Source of the DNA: Soehngenia sp. | GTDB lineage: Bacteria; Bacillota; Clostridia; Tissierellales; Tissierellaceae | DNA: 64,000 nucleotides | Assembly: GCA_024637045.1 (NCBI GenBank) | Contig: JAGXFX010000007.1 | Coordinates: forward strand, 1 to 64,000 | Direction of reading: 5' to 3' | Shown here: one piece after another, positions 50,329 to 59,616 of the stretch | How positions within the stretch are numbered: the stretch's first letter is position 1 | Layout: each line of letters opens with the position of its first letter | The notes under the pieces: generated by a model | Databases searched by the model: none | Told to the model about the DNA's origin: nothing | Seen by the model: the letters and a program-made list of their open reading frames with translations, nothing else | Translations under genes and position numbers: made by a program

Positions 50329-50580
50329 CTAAATCTGCTCCGTGGAAATCTGAATCATATGCAGGTAGTTCGGATCAAGTCCTTCAATTCCATATTCATT
50401 GAGGGATTCCTCTGTAATCTGGATTTTTTTACCATTGCTTGCTTCTTCCCTAGCAACTTGAACTATCTTTCCAATAACCTCACTGACTTCATTATCTGAC
50501 ATGCCTGGAAATATCTTTTGCTTATAATCCAGGTCATACCCCACCCCAAAAAACCTGATCTATTCTCTCTCAAAATGTAA
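50329..50580 (-). pseudogene. C-terminal fragment of the 52888-53859 lipoprotein gene
   Basis: MGYDLDYKQKIFPGMSDNEVSEVIGKIVQVAREEASNGKKIQITEESLNEYGIEGLDPNYLHMIQISTEQI is near identical to the intact C-terminus; homology begins at DYILRE. Confidence 0.85.
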
Positions 50581-50581
50581 T

Positions 50582-50612
50582 CGGGACGCCGGGGACGGTC
50601 CTTTTTGTCCCA
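50582..50612 (+). repeat. dispersed REP-like repeat copy
   Basis: cgggacgccggggacggtcctttttgtccca; 30/31 identical to the inverted copy at 61199-61229. Confidence 0.85.
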
Positions 50613-50654
50613 AAATGTGTCGGGAATGGTAACCCTTGCATCAACAAAACACTT

Positions 50655-51146
50655 TTAATGGTTCTCTTTAGGACAATCTATATATTCCATATAATAGAAC
50701 TCTGCATTTTTTATAGTAAGGGTTTCCCTGCAATATTTATCCTTGATTTCAAATCCAATATTCTCATAACACTTAATTGCTCTTTTATTAAAACTCCTTA
50801 CTTCCAATGCTATGGGTCTGACTGGGAATCTATTCTTGCTCTCTTCTATCAACAAATTCATAATATCCTTTCCAAGGCCCTTACCACACATTGAGGGTTT
50901 CAATCCGATTCCGAGAAGCACAGTATCATTTTTAAATGTTATCACACCATAAGCTACTAAATGACTGTCCTGAGTAACTGATAAAAAATTAGCTTCTCTC
51001 TCTTCCTTTACAGCTAACTCCCATCTGTTCTCTACTATTGTATCCCAATCTGAAAGATTATATACAGAATACTCATCATTGTACTTCCATGTGCATATCT
51101 CCTTCGCTTGTTCTTCATTCATAATTGATAAATCATACTTATACAT
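50655..51146 (-). CDS. GNAT acetyltransferase
   Basis: VLLGIGLKPSMCGKGLGKDIMNLLIEESKNRFP, LEVRSFNKRAIKCYENIGFE. Confidence 0.9.
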   Translation of the reverse strand: MYKYDLSIMNEEQAKEICTWKYNDEYSVYNLSDWDTIVENRWELAVKEEREANFLSVTQDSHLVAYGVITFKNDTVLLGIGLKPSMCGKGLGKDIMNLLIEESKNRFPVRPIALEVRSFNKRAIKCYENIGFEIKDKYCRETLTIKNAEFYYMEYIDCPKENH

Positions 51147-51161
51147 AATTACCTCCCGTAA

Positions 51162-51527
51162 TTACATTATACTCTCTGCTTCTGTCACAGTTCCCTGATG
51201 AAAGTATATCTTCCAATCCACTCCATCCTTTACCCATACAGAGGTTCTAAGTGCATGGATTCCTAAATCCTTTTCATTTGAAATATAGTTGGCCATTATT
51301 AAATCATCATTAATCTTCTTGATTCCAAAATCAATAATTTCGATATCTCGGTCTGTGTCCAGATTGCTCAAGAATTCAACAATTGAACTTTTCTTAAATA
51401 ACATACCCGATTTCCCAAACTCACGAAATTCATCATGAATCCTCTTATCCAGGTTTTGTATGCTCTTGCAAAAGTCTTTTCTGAAGAAATCATTCTCATA
51501 TTCCAAAATCAGCTTTTCAAGTTCCAT
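51162..51527 (-). CDS. DUF4440/SnoaL-like (NTF2-fold) protein
   Basis: LEYENDFFRKDFCKSIQNLDKRIHDEFREFGKSG...ALRTSVWVKDGVDWKIYFHQGT; start after AGGAGG at 51527. Confidence 0.75.
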   Translation of the reverse strand: MELEKLILEYENDFFRKDFCKSIQNLDKRIHDEFREFGKSGMLFKKSSIVEFLSNLDTDRDIEIIDFGIKKINDDLIMANYISNEKDLGIHALRTSVWVKDGVDWKIYFHQGTVTEAESIM

Positions 51528-51549
51528 GATTGGTCCTCCTTTAAATAGG

Positions 51550-52002
51550 TTAAACCTCAATTGAATATATGCGTGAACTATCTCCCCATGGGTGATAACC
51601 TGTGCCAATATGCTCAAAACCATATTTTTCATAGTACCCTACATGATCTGTACAAAGATATAGGTTGGAAAATCCACCTTCCCTTGCATCTGTCTTGGCT
51701 TTTTCCATAAGTAGTGACCCATAGTTGTTGCCCCTATGATTTTCATCAATGTATATTGCACAAACCCAAGGATAAAGGTCCATGCGGCTAATGAAATCAT
51801 TTGTGATCAAGCCTGCACAGCCAACAACTGCATCTTCTTCCATCAGCAAATACCATTGGGGCAAGGGATTGGTCGCATCAATAGAGTTTTTAATACTGTC
51901 TTCGTATACCTTCATGCTCGCTGGTGATGCCCATATCCTTTGAAAATACTCAATTGCCTTGCTTGTATAATCCGGGTTTTCCCTTACGGAAATAATTATC
52001 AT
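51550..52002 (-). CDS. GNAT acetyltransferase
   Basis: WYLLMEEDAVVGCAGLI...AIYIDENHRGNNYGSLLMEKAKTDARE...YEKYGFEHIGTGYHPWGDSSRIY. Confidence 0.9.
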   Translation of the reverse strand: MIIISVRENPDYTSKAIEYFQRIWASPASMKVYEDSIKNSIDATNPLPQWYLLMEEDAVVGCAGLITNDFISRMDLYPWVCAIYIDENHRGNNYGSLLMEKAKTDAREGGFSNLYLCTDHVGYYEKYGFEHIGTGYHPWGDSSRIYSIEV

Positions 52003-52406
52003 GGTCTTCCCACCTTTAAAATATCTTTTAATTCAAACTCTAACTCTTCTATATTTTCGTAATAGATGATGCTTCTTGATATCCCTTCCAGGGTTTCTGA
52101 TACATCTGAGCCTTGCTTGGCTATTGTAATGACAGGTATATCCTTTGCATAGGCATATCCCGCCTCAATTCCTAATCCCACACCCTTCTCAGACAAGTCT
52201 ATTATCACCAGATCACATCCATCAATTTTTACAAAAGTCATCTTCATTAAATCATATGAATTGGCAAATTCGTTCGTTCCTCTGTAGTCATCTCCCACGA
52301 TGCAAACAGTTTCAAAACCTTTCTTTTCAAATGTAGATTCCAATTTATCAATAACATCCTTGTTTCTACGATCTTTATGGTATTTAACTGCTATGTATGC
52401 TTTCAT
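51999..52406 (-). CDS. nucleoside 2-deoxyribosyltransferase-like protein
   Basis: MKAYIAVKYHKDRRNKDVIDKLESTFEKKGFE...CDLVIIDLSEKGVGLGIEAGYAYAKDIPVITI. Confidence 0.7.
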   Translation of the reverse strand: MKAYIAVKYHKDRRNKDVIDKLESTFEKKGFETVCIVGDDYRGTNEFANSYDLMKMTFVKIDGCDLVIIDLSEKGVGLGIEAGYAYAKDIPVITIAKQGSDVSETLEGISRSIIYYENIEELEFELKDILKVGRP

Positions 52407-52840
52407 ACTTCCAGAACCATTTTGATATGAGGAATCCCGTCTTCTATAAACTCCTCTGATACTTGCTTAAATCCTGCTTTTTCATAGTATTCTTTTGCGT
52501 AGGATTGAGCTTCTATAATTATTCTATCTGCATTCATTCTCCCTCTGGCAACCTTGATCCCCTCAGAAAGAATCCTCTTTCCCAGTCCAATTCCTCTCTT
52601 CGTGGTCAAAACTCGTCCAATTGATACCTCTTCATGAGATATGCCTTTGTCAACTACCCTTAAGTAAGCCTTGATCCCTGTATCATCTCTTAGAAAAACA
52701 TGGTATGAGTATTGATCTTTACCATCTACTTCTTGATATATACACTCTTGCTCCACAATAAATACTGCAAATCTCACTTGCAGTATTTCGTACAGTTCAT
52801 CAACCGATAATTCTTTAAATCGTTTCACAACCAATCTCAT
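52403..52840 (-). CDS. GNAT acetyltransferase, ElaA-like (copy 2)
   Basis: Near-identical paralog of 49847-50281. Confidence 0.9.
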   Translation of the reverse strand: MRLVVKRFKELSVDELYEILQVRFAVFIVEQECIYQEVDGKDQYSYHVFLRDDTGIKAYLRVVDKGISHEEVSIGRVLTTKRGIGLGKRILSEGIKVARGRMNADRIIIEAQSYAKEYYEKAGFKQVSEEFIEDGIPHIKMVLEV

Positions 52841-52887
52841 AATTTACCTCCACCATACATAGCTATAAGCTTTTGTCTATTGCAGCT

Positions 52888-53859
52888 CTAAATCTGCTCC
52901 GTGGTAATCTGGATCATATGCAGGTAGTCTGGATCAAGTCCTCCAATTCCATACTCATTGAGAGATTCCTCTGTAATCTGGAACTTTTTATCCTTACTCG
53001 CTTCTTCCCTTGCAGCTTGGACTATCTTTCCAATAACCTTACTTACTTCATCATCTGACATTTCTGGAAATATCTTGTCCTTGTAATCAAGATCATACCC
53101 GACTCCAACAATGCCAGAACTCTCATCTCGCAGAATATAGTCAGTCATCTTAGTCTCTTCCCATTCCACACTATTGGGAGATACATTTGAGTATAGAGTA
53201 ATGTTGTCCTGTTCATCCATTACAACTTTGAAATCAAAATTCATTTCCTTTGGCTGAAGATATTCATCATACATCAGCTGATAATTCTCATTTCCGCTTT
53301 CCTTGGCTTCTTTTATATAGCCAGCAGTGTCAGGGTCTCTGTCATAGTTCTTGCTTACAATTGTGTACAAGAACTCAGCTTCTACATTTCCATCAACCAT
53401 TTCTTCATTGTAATCTGAGATCCTAAATTCCAGGAGTTCATAATATGGTGAAAAAGCTTCTATGCTCTCTCCTTTCAAATACTCGCTTATTTTCATATAT
53501 GCGGAATCTTCTTCCTGCTCCACTGGCTTCGCTTCAGGCTTTTCATCCCTTTCAATAAGCTCTACGGATATGGTCTCAATACCAAGAGGATATTTTTCCT
53601 GTATGGGTCCTTTATGGGTTACTTTTACCCGATCGCCAACCATGAATTCAAAATTGTCACTTACAGAAAGGCTTACCTCAACCAGGTCTCCTGATCTTCT
53701 GATATCCTCACCTTCGTCTGCCAATACAATAGCTGTCAGCCCACTTATCTCAGTTATTGTTCCAACAAACTCTTCCTCAAGCTCTTGGCTACAGCCTGAA
53801 ACAACAATTCCTAGTATAACTGTTAAAATCATCAAAAGTTTATTTTTCATTTTCTCCAC
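52888..53859 (-). CDS. lipoprotein with DUF3221-like domain
   Basis: LLMILTVILGIVVSGCSQ lipobox; EFVGTITEISGLTAIVLADEGE...VGDRVKVTHKGPIQEKYPLG. Confidence 0.75.
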   Translation of the reverse strand: MEKMKNKLLMILTVILGIVVSGCSQELEEEFVGTITEISGLTAIVLADEGEDIRRSGDLVEVSLSVSDNFEFMVGDRVKVTHKGPIQEKYPLGIETISVELIERDEKPEAKPVEQEEDSAYMKISEYLKGESIEAFSPYYELLEFRISDYNEEMVDGNVEAEFLYTIVSKNYDRDPDTAGYIKEAKESGNENYQLMYDEYLQPKEMNFDFKVVMDEQDNITLYSNVSPNSVEWEETKMTDYILRDESSGIVGVGYDLDYKDKIFPEMSDDEVSKVIGKIVQAAREEASKDKKFQITEESLNEYGIGGLDPDYLHMIQITTEQI

Positions 53860-53864
53860 ACTCC

Positions 53865-54446
53865 TTAATAATCAAATATTAGTGATTTAACTACAGCAAA
53901 GTACTCCCGTATATATGATTGTAATAAAATTGATTGCGGAATTTTTGAAGGTAACCCATATGCCTCCATCCCCTGCCTTTTAGCCAAGAATTTTGCCCTG
54001 AATATATGATGTTTATTAGTTATAACCAAAACTGTGACTGGTTCACCAGTATCTTCCTTAATTAATTCCTTCGAATATTTCATGTTCTCATATGTAGATG
54101 TAGCTCTGTCTTCAACCACGATTCTATCTTCATCAATTCCATTTTCTATAAGGTACTTTCTCATTGCATGGGCTTCGGGTATTGTCTCATCTGTTCCTTG
54201 TCCTCCTGTAACAATTGCTCTGGTACTCGTGTTCTGTAGGAGATAATCCTTTGCCACCTTAAGCCTTTCTACTAGCGCTGGTGATGGTAGATCACCATAG
54301 AGCCTCGCTCCAAGAACTATTACATAGTCAACCTGGGGTGCTTCTGCTTCTCTTCCTTCGAAAAGAATGATACCTTCTACAAGAATAAAAGATATTATTA
54401 ATAATGAAACTATCAAAATCAGTATTCTTTTATAAATATTTTTCAT
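53865..54446 (-). CDS. YdcF/SanA-like (DUF218) membrane protein
   Basis: DYVIVLGARLYGDLPSPALVERL, IVTGGQGTDETIPEAHAMRKYLI, VEDRATSTYENM; start chosen at MKNIYKRILI. Confidence 0.88.
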   Translation of the reverse strand: MKNIYKRILILIVSLLIISFILVEGIILFEGREAEAPQVDYVIVLGARLYGDLPSPALVERLKVAKDYLLQNTSTRAIVTGGQGTDETIPEAHAMRKYLIENGIDEDRIVVEDRATSTYENMKYSKELIKEDTGEPVTVLVITNKHHIFRAKFLAKRQGMEAYGLPSKIPQSILLQSYIREYFAVVKSLIFDY

Positions 54447-54731
54447 TATCCTCTCCATTTTGAATTTATGACTTAATTTGTATATGGTATACTCGTCTCT
54501 CATATAGCTAATAACCCTTTTGTAACTGTATAAAACAAAGGTTAATATTAAAATTTAATATCATAATATAAATTACCTCGTTCTAATACCATTATATCGA
54601 AAGTGCGATGTATTTGATTACAATTAAATTACAATTATTGCTATTTTATGTAGTTGTCGAAAACTAATCAATTTTCTGGAGTATTGCATAAAATTACCAG
54701 CTGAGGGAATATAATACTTGAGGTGATAAAC

Positions 54732-55274
54732 GTGTTACCAATTAGCTGGAATTCAGAACTATCAATATTCAAAGACAAGACTATATTGAAGCAGCTGGGA
54801 ATTGCCATTGGAATACCCTTTGGTATATTGCTTGTCTTCCTCGTTATTATAAAGGCATGGTATGGAGCCCTTCTAGTAACTGCAACCCTTATTCTGGGCT
54901 ATATCTTTGTATATGTCGTCTATGGGGGCAAGTACTCTGTAAACTATGTTATTGATGAAAATGGCATCATGATGGAATCAGATGATAACCATAAAAAGAA
55001 GGCGAATACTGTTGGAATTCTTACATTCCTTACAGCAATATTTTCAAAGAGTCCCACCGTATCAGGGGCAGGGCTATTATCCACTTTCAATGATAGCAGA
55101 AGTATTCCTTGGGAAAAAATCAAGGATATCCAATACAACAACAGCAGAAGTCTCATAGTTGTTAAGGCTTCTTCTGCAGATAAGATATATCTTTTCTGTC
55201 CGCCAGAGCTTTATGAAACAATCAGAGAAACCTTAAGGGATGTTCTGGACAAAAATAAAAATCATCACCACTAA
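54732..55274 (+). CDS. membrane protein, YcxB-like C-terminus (tentative)
   Basis: Two TM segments; SIPWEKIKDIQYNNSRSLIVVKASSADKIYLFCPPELYETI; GTG start behind GAGGTG. Confidence 0.5.
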   Translation: MLPISWNSELSIFKDKTILKQLGIAIGIPFGILLVFLVIIKAWYGALLVTATLILGYIFVYVVYGGKYSVNYVIDENGIMMESDDNHKKKANTVGILTFLTAIFSKSPTVSGAGLLSTFNDSRSIPWEKIKDIQYNNSRSLIVVKASSADKIYLFCPPELYETIRETLRDVLDKNKNHHH

Positions 55275-55301
55275 AAAAATCAGGCAAATGCCTGATTTTT
55301 T
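55274..55301. terminator. bidirectional terminator
   Basis: aaaaaatcaggc-aaat-gcctgatttttt. Confidence 0.9.
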
Positions 55302-55305
55302 AACG

Positions 55306-55659
55306 CTATTCTTTAATTTGAAAATCTTTTTCATCTTCCAAGATTCCAAGCTCTGATACTATAACATTTTTAACTTTGGCTCTCTTTAAGGATTTCATAA
55401 ATCCAATCAGAAAGTCTATCATCTCCCTCTCACCTTGAAGCTGAGTCCTTACGTTTCCATCTGGTAGATTTTCAACCCACCCAGTTAGACCTAGCCTGTT
55501 TGCAAGTTCATATACCTCCAATCGAAATCCAACCTTCTGAACCTTACCGGAGAATGCAATCTCTTTTCTAATTATCTCTGAAGTATTAAAATCAGGAAGC
55601 TTCAGATTTTTTACCTGTTTTATTACATAATTGTTTTGCCATTCACTTACAAAGCCCAT
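55306..55659 (-). CDS. acylphosphatase
   Basis: FSGKVQKVGFRLEVYELANRLGLTGWVENLPDGNVRTQLQGE. Confidence 0.9.
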   Translation of the reverse strand: MGFVSEWQNNYVIKQVKNLKLPDFNTSEIIRKEIAFSGKVQKVGFRLEVYELANRLGLTGWVENLPDGNVRTQLQGEREMIDFLIGFMKSLKRAKVKNVIVSELGILEDEKDFQIKE

Positions 55660-55769
55660 ATAGTATCCTCCTTGCCGTTTACGATATTATGAAACTAAGT
55701 AGATATCCAGTTGTTAGTTTTTTCCATGAATGTTACAATACATTAAGAACTAAAAAAGACGGTGATTCT

Positions 55770-56957
55770 ATGAATAAATTCTTAAACATTTCATATGGTG
55801 CGGTGCATGGATTCTATTGGATGTATTTTGCAGTTATTATAAGCTTTGCATCTGTTTTTCTGCTTGATCGAGGATATTCCAATTCACAGATTGGCTTTAT
55901 ACTTGCCTTTGCAAATATCCTTGCTGTAATGATTCAGCCCATCCTTGCTGACATCGCTGATAGGTCTAAAAAACTTTCTCTAGTCTCCATTCTAGGGGTT
56001 ATGGGTGCTGCCCTAATTGTAGGTACAAGCTCCTTATATTTTATGGATTACAAATCCATTCTTCTAACATCCGTGTTCGTTCTTACCGGAGCATTGCAGA
56101 TCTCATTGCAGCCTTTGATAAACTCAATTGCATTTCATTTCAGCAAAACAGGAAGCTACATAAACTTTGGAGCCGCAAGAAGCGTCGGCTCTGTTGCATA
56201 TGCATTTATAAGCTCAATCCTTGGTTTTCTAGTACTTCGTTTTGGTACCAGAACCATTCCCCTTACAGGTATTGTGGTTATAATGCTCCTTATGACAGCG
56301 TTATTTCTTACAGACAAGCTCTTCAAAAAGAATCTGACCCTTCATATTTCGGATCAGTCCTTTGATGACTCAAAGGAAGATGCTGCCATAACACTCCTTC
56401 AGTTTATGAAGAGAAACAAGATTTTTGTTGTGCTTACTATTGGGATTATGCTTGTGTTTTTTCAGAATGCTGTAATCAACAACTTCCTTATTCAGATACT
56501 TAGAAATATCGGCGGAGACAGCAGTCAGATGGGAAGACTATTTTCCTTTATGGCTCTTCTTGAGATGCCTGGGCTGTTTTTTTTCAGCAAACTAAGAACT
56601 AAGTTTAGAAGCCAGACAATGCTAAAGATTTCATCAATTGCTTTTATTGGCAAGGTGTTCTTTACATATCTTGCACCATCTGTCGGATTTGTCTACCTTG
56701 CATTCCTGTTTCAACTGATTTCATTCCCACTTTTCCTATCATCTGCAGTACATCTGGCAGATGAGGTAATGGAAAAAGGAGAGGCTGTAAAAGGTCAGTC
56801 CCTTGTTACGGGAATGATGACCTTAAGTGGCGTGTTTGCTAGCCTTCTTGGTGGTGCAGTCCTCGATATTGGTGGACCTTCACAGCTACTTCTTATTAGT
56901 ACAGGTCTTACAGTTATTGGAACTGTGTCCATATTCTTAACCGTCAACAAGGTCTAA
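55770..56957 (+). CDS. MFS transporter (nucleoside:H+ symporter/LacY-like)
   Basis: YGAVHGFYWMYFAVIISFASVFLLDRGYSNSQIGFILAFANILAVMIQPILADIADR. Confidence 0.88.
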   Translation: MNKFLNISYGAVHGFYWMYFAVIISFASVFLLDRGYSNSQIGFILAFANILAVMIQPILADIADRSKKLSLVSILGVMGAALIVGTSSLYFMDYKSILLTSVFVLTGALQISLQPLINSIAFHFSKTGSYINFGAARSVGSVAYAFISSILGFLVLRFGTRTIPLTGIVVIMLLMTALFLTDKLFKKNLTLHISDQSFDDSKEDAAITLLQFMKRNKIFVVLTIGIMLVFFQNAVINNFLIQILRNIGGDSSQMGRLFSFMALLEMPGLFFFSKLRTKFRSQTMLKISSIAFIGKVFFTYLAPSVGFVYLAFLFQLISFPLFLSSAVHLADEVMEKGEAVKGQSLVTGMMTLSGVFASLLGGAVLDIGGPSQLLLISTGLTVIGTVSIFLTVNKV

Positions 56958-57487
56958 ATTGGGTATTCCAACTGAATATCCCTGGGGTCGTTATCATAGA
57001 ACTCCTTGTTGATTTCTTCAGCATCCATACAGCCAATCCTTCTATAAAATGCTATTGTATCCTCCGCTGAACCGGCGCATATGTAGATCTTGTCCGCATT
57101 CCATATTCTTGCCTGGTCAACGCACAAATTGAAGAGAGTTTTGCCGATACCCCTACCCCTTTGTTCATTAGATATAAATATCTGATCCAGAAGTACATGC
57201 TTGTACTTTTCCCCAAAAACATCCCTGTTTAGAGTTGCAAAACCAAGTAGCCGTCCATCTTTTTCATAAGCACCGAATGCTTTTCCTTCGTTTTTTATAG
57301 TATCTTTGAGACCTTCCAGGTGTTTTTCATAACCATTTGGCCATGTCTTGTCATGATAATCAAGGTCTATCAAAATTCTTTCCCCGTCAACCTCTCTCCA
57401 TGCTCTCTTAATATACTGGGAAGCATCGATTTCCTTTATCTTTTCTGCATCCTGAATATCCATTTCTTTATAAATTATACTCTCCAT
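56954..57487 (-). CDS. GNAT acetyltransferase
   Basis: LLDQIFISNEQRGRGIGKTLFNLCVDQARIWNADKIYICAGSAEDTIAFYRRIGC. Confidence 0.92.
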   Translation of the reverse strand: MESIIYKEMDIQDAEKIKEIDASQYIKRAWREVDGERILIDLDYHDKTWPNGYEKHLEGLKDTIKNEGKAFGAYEKDGRLLGFATLNRDVFGEKYKHVLLDQIFISNEQRGRGIGKTLFNLCVDQARIWNADKIYICAGSAEDTIAFYRRIGCMDAEEINKEFYDNDPRDIQLEYPI

Positions 57488-57490
57488 TAT

Positions 57491-58072
57491 TCAACCATTC
57501 ATTTTTTCAAGATTTGCTGTAAAATCGTCCTTCGTGATACCCAGAAGGATTTCATCGTGATATCTTCCATCTGTATAAACCATCTTGATTCTTCTTCCTT
57601 CTTCCTTGCATCCAAGTTTCTTAAGCATCGTAGCTGATGCTATGTTTCCTTCAAGAACGCTTCCATAGTACTTGTTCAGTCGTCTTTCAAAAAATGCGTA
57701 TCTGAACATTATATCCATTGCCGCAGTTCCGTATCCCTTTCCTCTTTGATCGCGGTCAATCTGCATTCCTATGCTAAATGTACCATTTCTTTCATCTATG
57801 GAGTTGATGTTGCCTGCTCCAACATTATGACCTTCAAGGGTTTCAATCGTAAACATAAGTCTTCCTGTCCCTGCTTTGAAATTCTGAAATAGACCTGTCA
57901 TTTCTTTTGCCTCTTCAACAGTTGGTGGTAGCTCTACTTCGTAATCCAATAATCTTCTTGCAGGTGTGTCAAACCTATTGTAATAGTGAATCTCCCAGTC
58001 ATCCTCTCCCATTGCCCTTAGTCTTACCAAATCATTTTGCCAAAAATAATTTTCATAATTTTCTTTTCTCAT
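57491..58072 (-). CDS. GNAT acetyltransferase (RimJ/RimL-like)
   Basis: FSIGMQIDRDQRGKGYGTAAMDIMFRYAFFERRLNKYYGSVLEGNIASATMLKKLGCKEEGRR. Confidence 0.92.
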   Translation of the reverse strand: MRKENYENYFWQNDLVRLRAMGEDDWEIHYYNRFDTPARRLLDYEVELPPTVEEAKEMTGLFQNFKAGTGRLMFTIETLEGHNVGAGNINSIDERNGTFSIGMQIDRDQRGKGYGTAAMDIMFRYAFFERRLNKYYGSVLEGNIASATMLKKLGCKEEGRRIKMVYTDGRYHDEILLGITKDDFTANLEKMNG

Positions 58073-58097
58073 ATATTCACTCTCCTGTTAATTTATT

Positions 58098-58490
58098 TTA
58101 CTTCTTCTCAATTTCCACAACACATTGTGTCTTTATCTTTTCAACCAGAAACTGAAGGGCATCGATTACATGTGGTCTGATATCTCCTCCAACAAGGACA
58201 TACATAATATCATCCCCAACCTTAAGCTCACCTTCATTTAACCAGGCCTTTACATAGTAGATTCCCTCGAGAATTTTGGTTTCCTCAATTGCAGCCTGAA
58301 CCTTTTCTTCATCGTAGCCAAACTCCATTCCAGTGACCTGTGAACCGTCGTCAATCCCTTGTCTGACTTTGGCTTTTGGGGTCTCCCTTACGACTCCGTT
58401 GTGAAACAAATACATCCCAACCTGCGAAGCATTAGGGTCTTTTTTTGCTTTCTCTAGCCATTTATCCATTGATGGTGATTGTTTTGACAT
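58098..58490 (-). CDS. MoaE-like protein
   Basis: VGMYLFHNGVVRETPKAKV...AWLNEGELKVGDDIMYVLVGGDIRPHVIDALQFLVEKIKTQ resembles MoaE; C-terminal PIWKKE-type motif not present. Confidence 0.65.
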   Translation of the reverse strand: MSKQSPSMDKWLEKAKKDPNASQVGMYLFHNGVVRETPKAKVRQGIDDGSQVTGMEFGYDEEKVQAAIEETKILEGIYYVKAWLNEGELKVGDDIMYVLVGGDIRPHVIDALQFLVEKIKTQCVVEIEKK

Positions 58491-58506
58491 GTTATCATCC
58501 TTTCTC

Positions 58507-59601
58507 TTAATGGTCTGATTTAAGTCCTGCTCCGCACATGGGGATTAGCGAATCGGGAATTCTTCCCTCCTGCTCAACCAGCTTAAGGTATGCAGCATAG
58601 GTTGCCGCAGTTGTATGCTCAATGTAAATTCCCTTCTTTGCGAGCTTATCCCTTGCTGGCAGGATTCCATCCTCAGGTGCAGTTATTACCTTAATATCGT
58701 ATTTATATATATACTCCAGAATTTCATTTCCACGCATGGGTGCTCCGATTGCAATACCTTCAGCCATTGTCTCCTTCGGAATGATATGTCGTATCTCTTT
58801 TTCCCCAGATTTAACTGTTTCTGCAAATGGTGCGCAGTTTTCTCCTTGAACGGCATATATATTTGGCATTTTTTCAATTGTTCCTGATTCCAACAATTCC
58901 TCTAAGCCTATCATTACGCCTATGAATAGTGTTCCATTTCCTAGTGGAACAAAAAGATTCTCAGGGATTCTCTCAAGCTGCTCATATACTTCATAGATAT
59001 ATGTCTTGGTCCCCTGATAGAAGAATGGATTGAACACATGACTTGCATAGTATATTTCCTCTTCCTCCGCTTTCCTTCTGCATGCATCCGCGCACTTGTC
59101 CCTTGAGCCTGGAACCACATTCACCTTTGCTCCGTGTGAAAGAATCATATCTATTTTTTTAGGCGATGTCCCTTCAGGTACAAATATTTCGCATTCTATT
59201 CCAGCCTTTGCGCTGTATGCTGCAATACTGTTTCCCGCGTTCCCACTGCTGTCCTGGACAACTGACTCCACACCGATTGATTTAGCATGTGCCATAAGAA
59301 CCGCAGCTCCCCTGTCCTTAAATGACATAGTAGGCATAAAATAATCCATCTTCAACATAACATCCTCATCAAGATGAATAACTGGGGTCATTCCTTCACC
59401 CAGGGAAACCTTTCCCAGTGCCTTTTTGTCGACAGGAATCCATTCCCTGTATCTTAACAGTCCCCATTTATCCTTGTGTACCTTATCGAGATCGAACTTC
59501 GGTGCATCGTATTGAAGCTTCCAAAGTCCACCACATTCACATTTTGCTATCCTTGTATGGACACTTTCTTCATGATTGCATTTTGAACAGTAAAAATTCA
59601 T
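58507..59601 (-). CDS. threonine synthase-like PLP enzyme
   Basis: N-terminal zinc ribbon CSKCNHEESVHTRIAKCECGG, LKMDYFMPTMSFKDRGAAVLM, QDSSGNAGNSIAAYSA, PLGNGTLF. Confidence 0.9.
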   Translation of the reverse strand: MNFYCSKCNHEESVHTRIAKCECGGLWKLQYDAPKFDLDKVHKDKWGLLRYREWIPVDKKALGKVSLGEGMTPVIHLDEDVMLKMDYFMPTMSFKDRGAAVLMAHAKSIGVESVVQDSSGNAGNSIAAYSAKAGIECEIFVPEGTSPKKIDMILSHGAKVNVVPGSRDKCADACRRKAEEEEIYYASHVFNPFFYQGTKTYIYEVYEQLERIPENLFVPLGNGTLFIGVMIGLEELLESGTIEKMPNIYAVQGENCAPFAETVKSGEKEIRHIIPKETMAEGIAIGAPMRGNEILEYIYKYDIKVITAPEDGILPARDKLAKKGIYIEHTTAATYAAYLKLVEQEGRIPDSLIPMCGAGLKSDH

Positions 59602-59616
59602 TATAATTTCCCCCGA

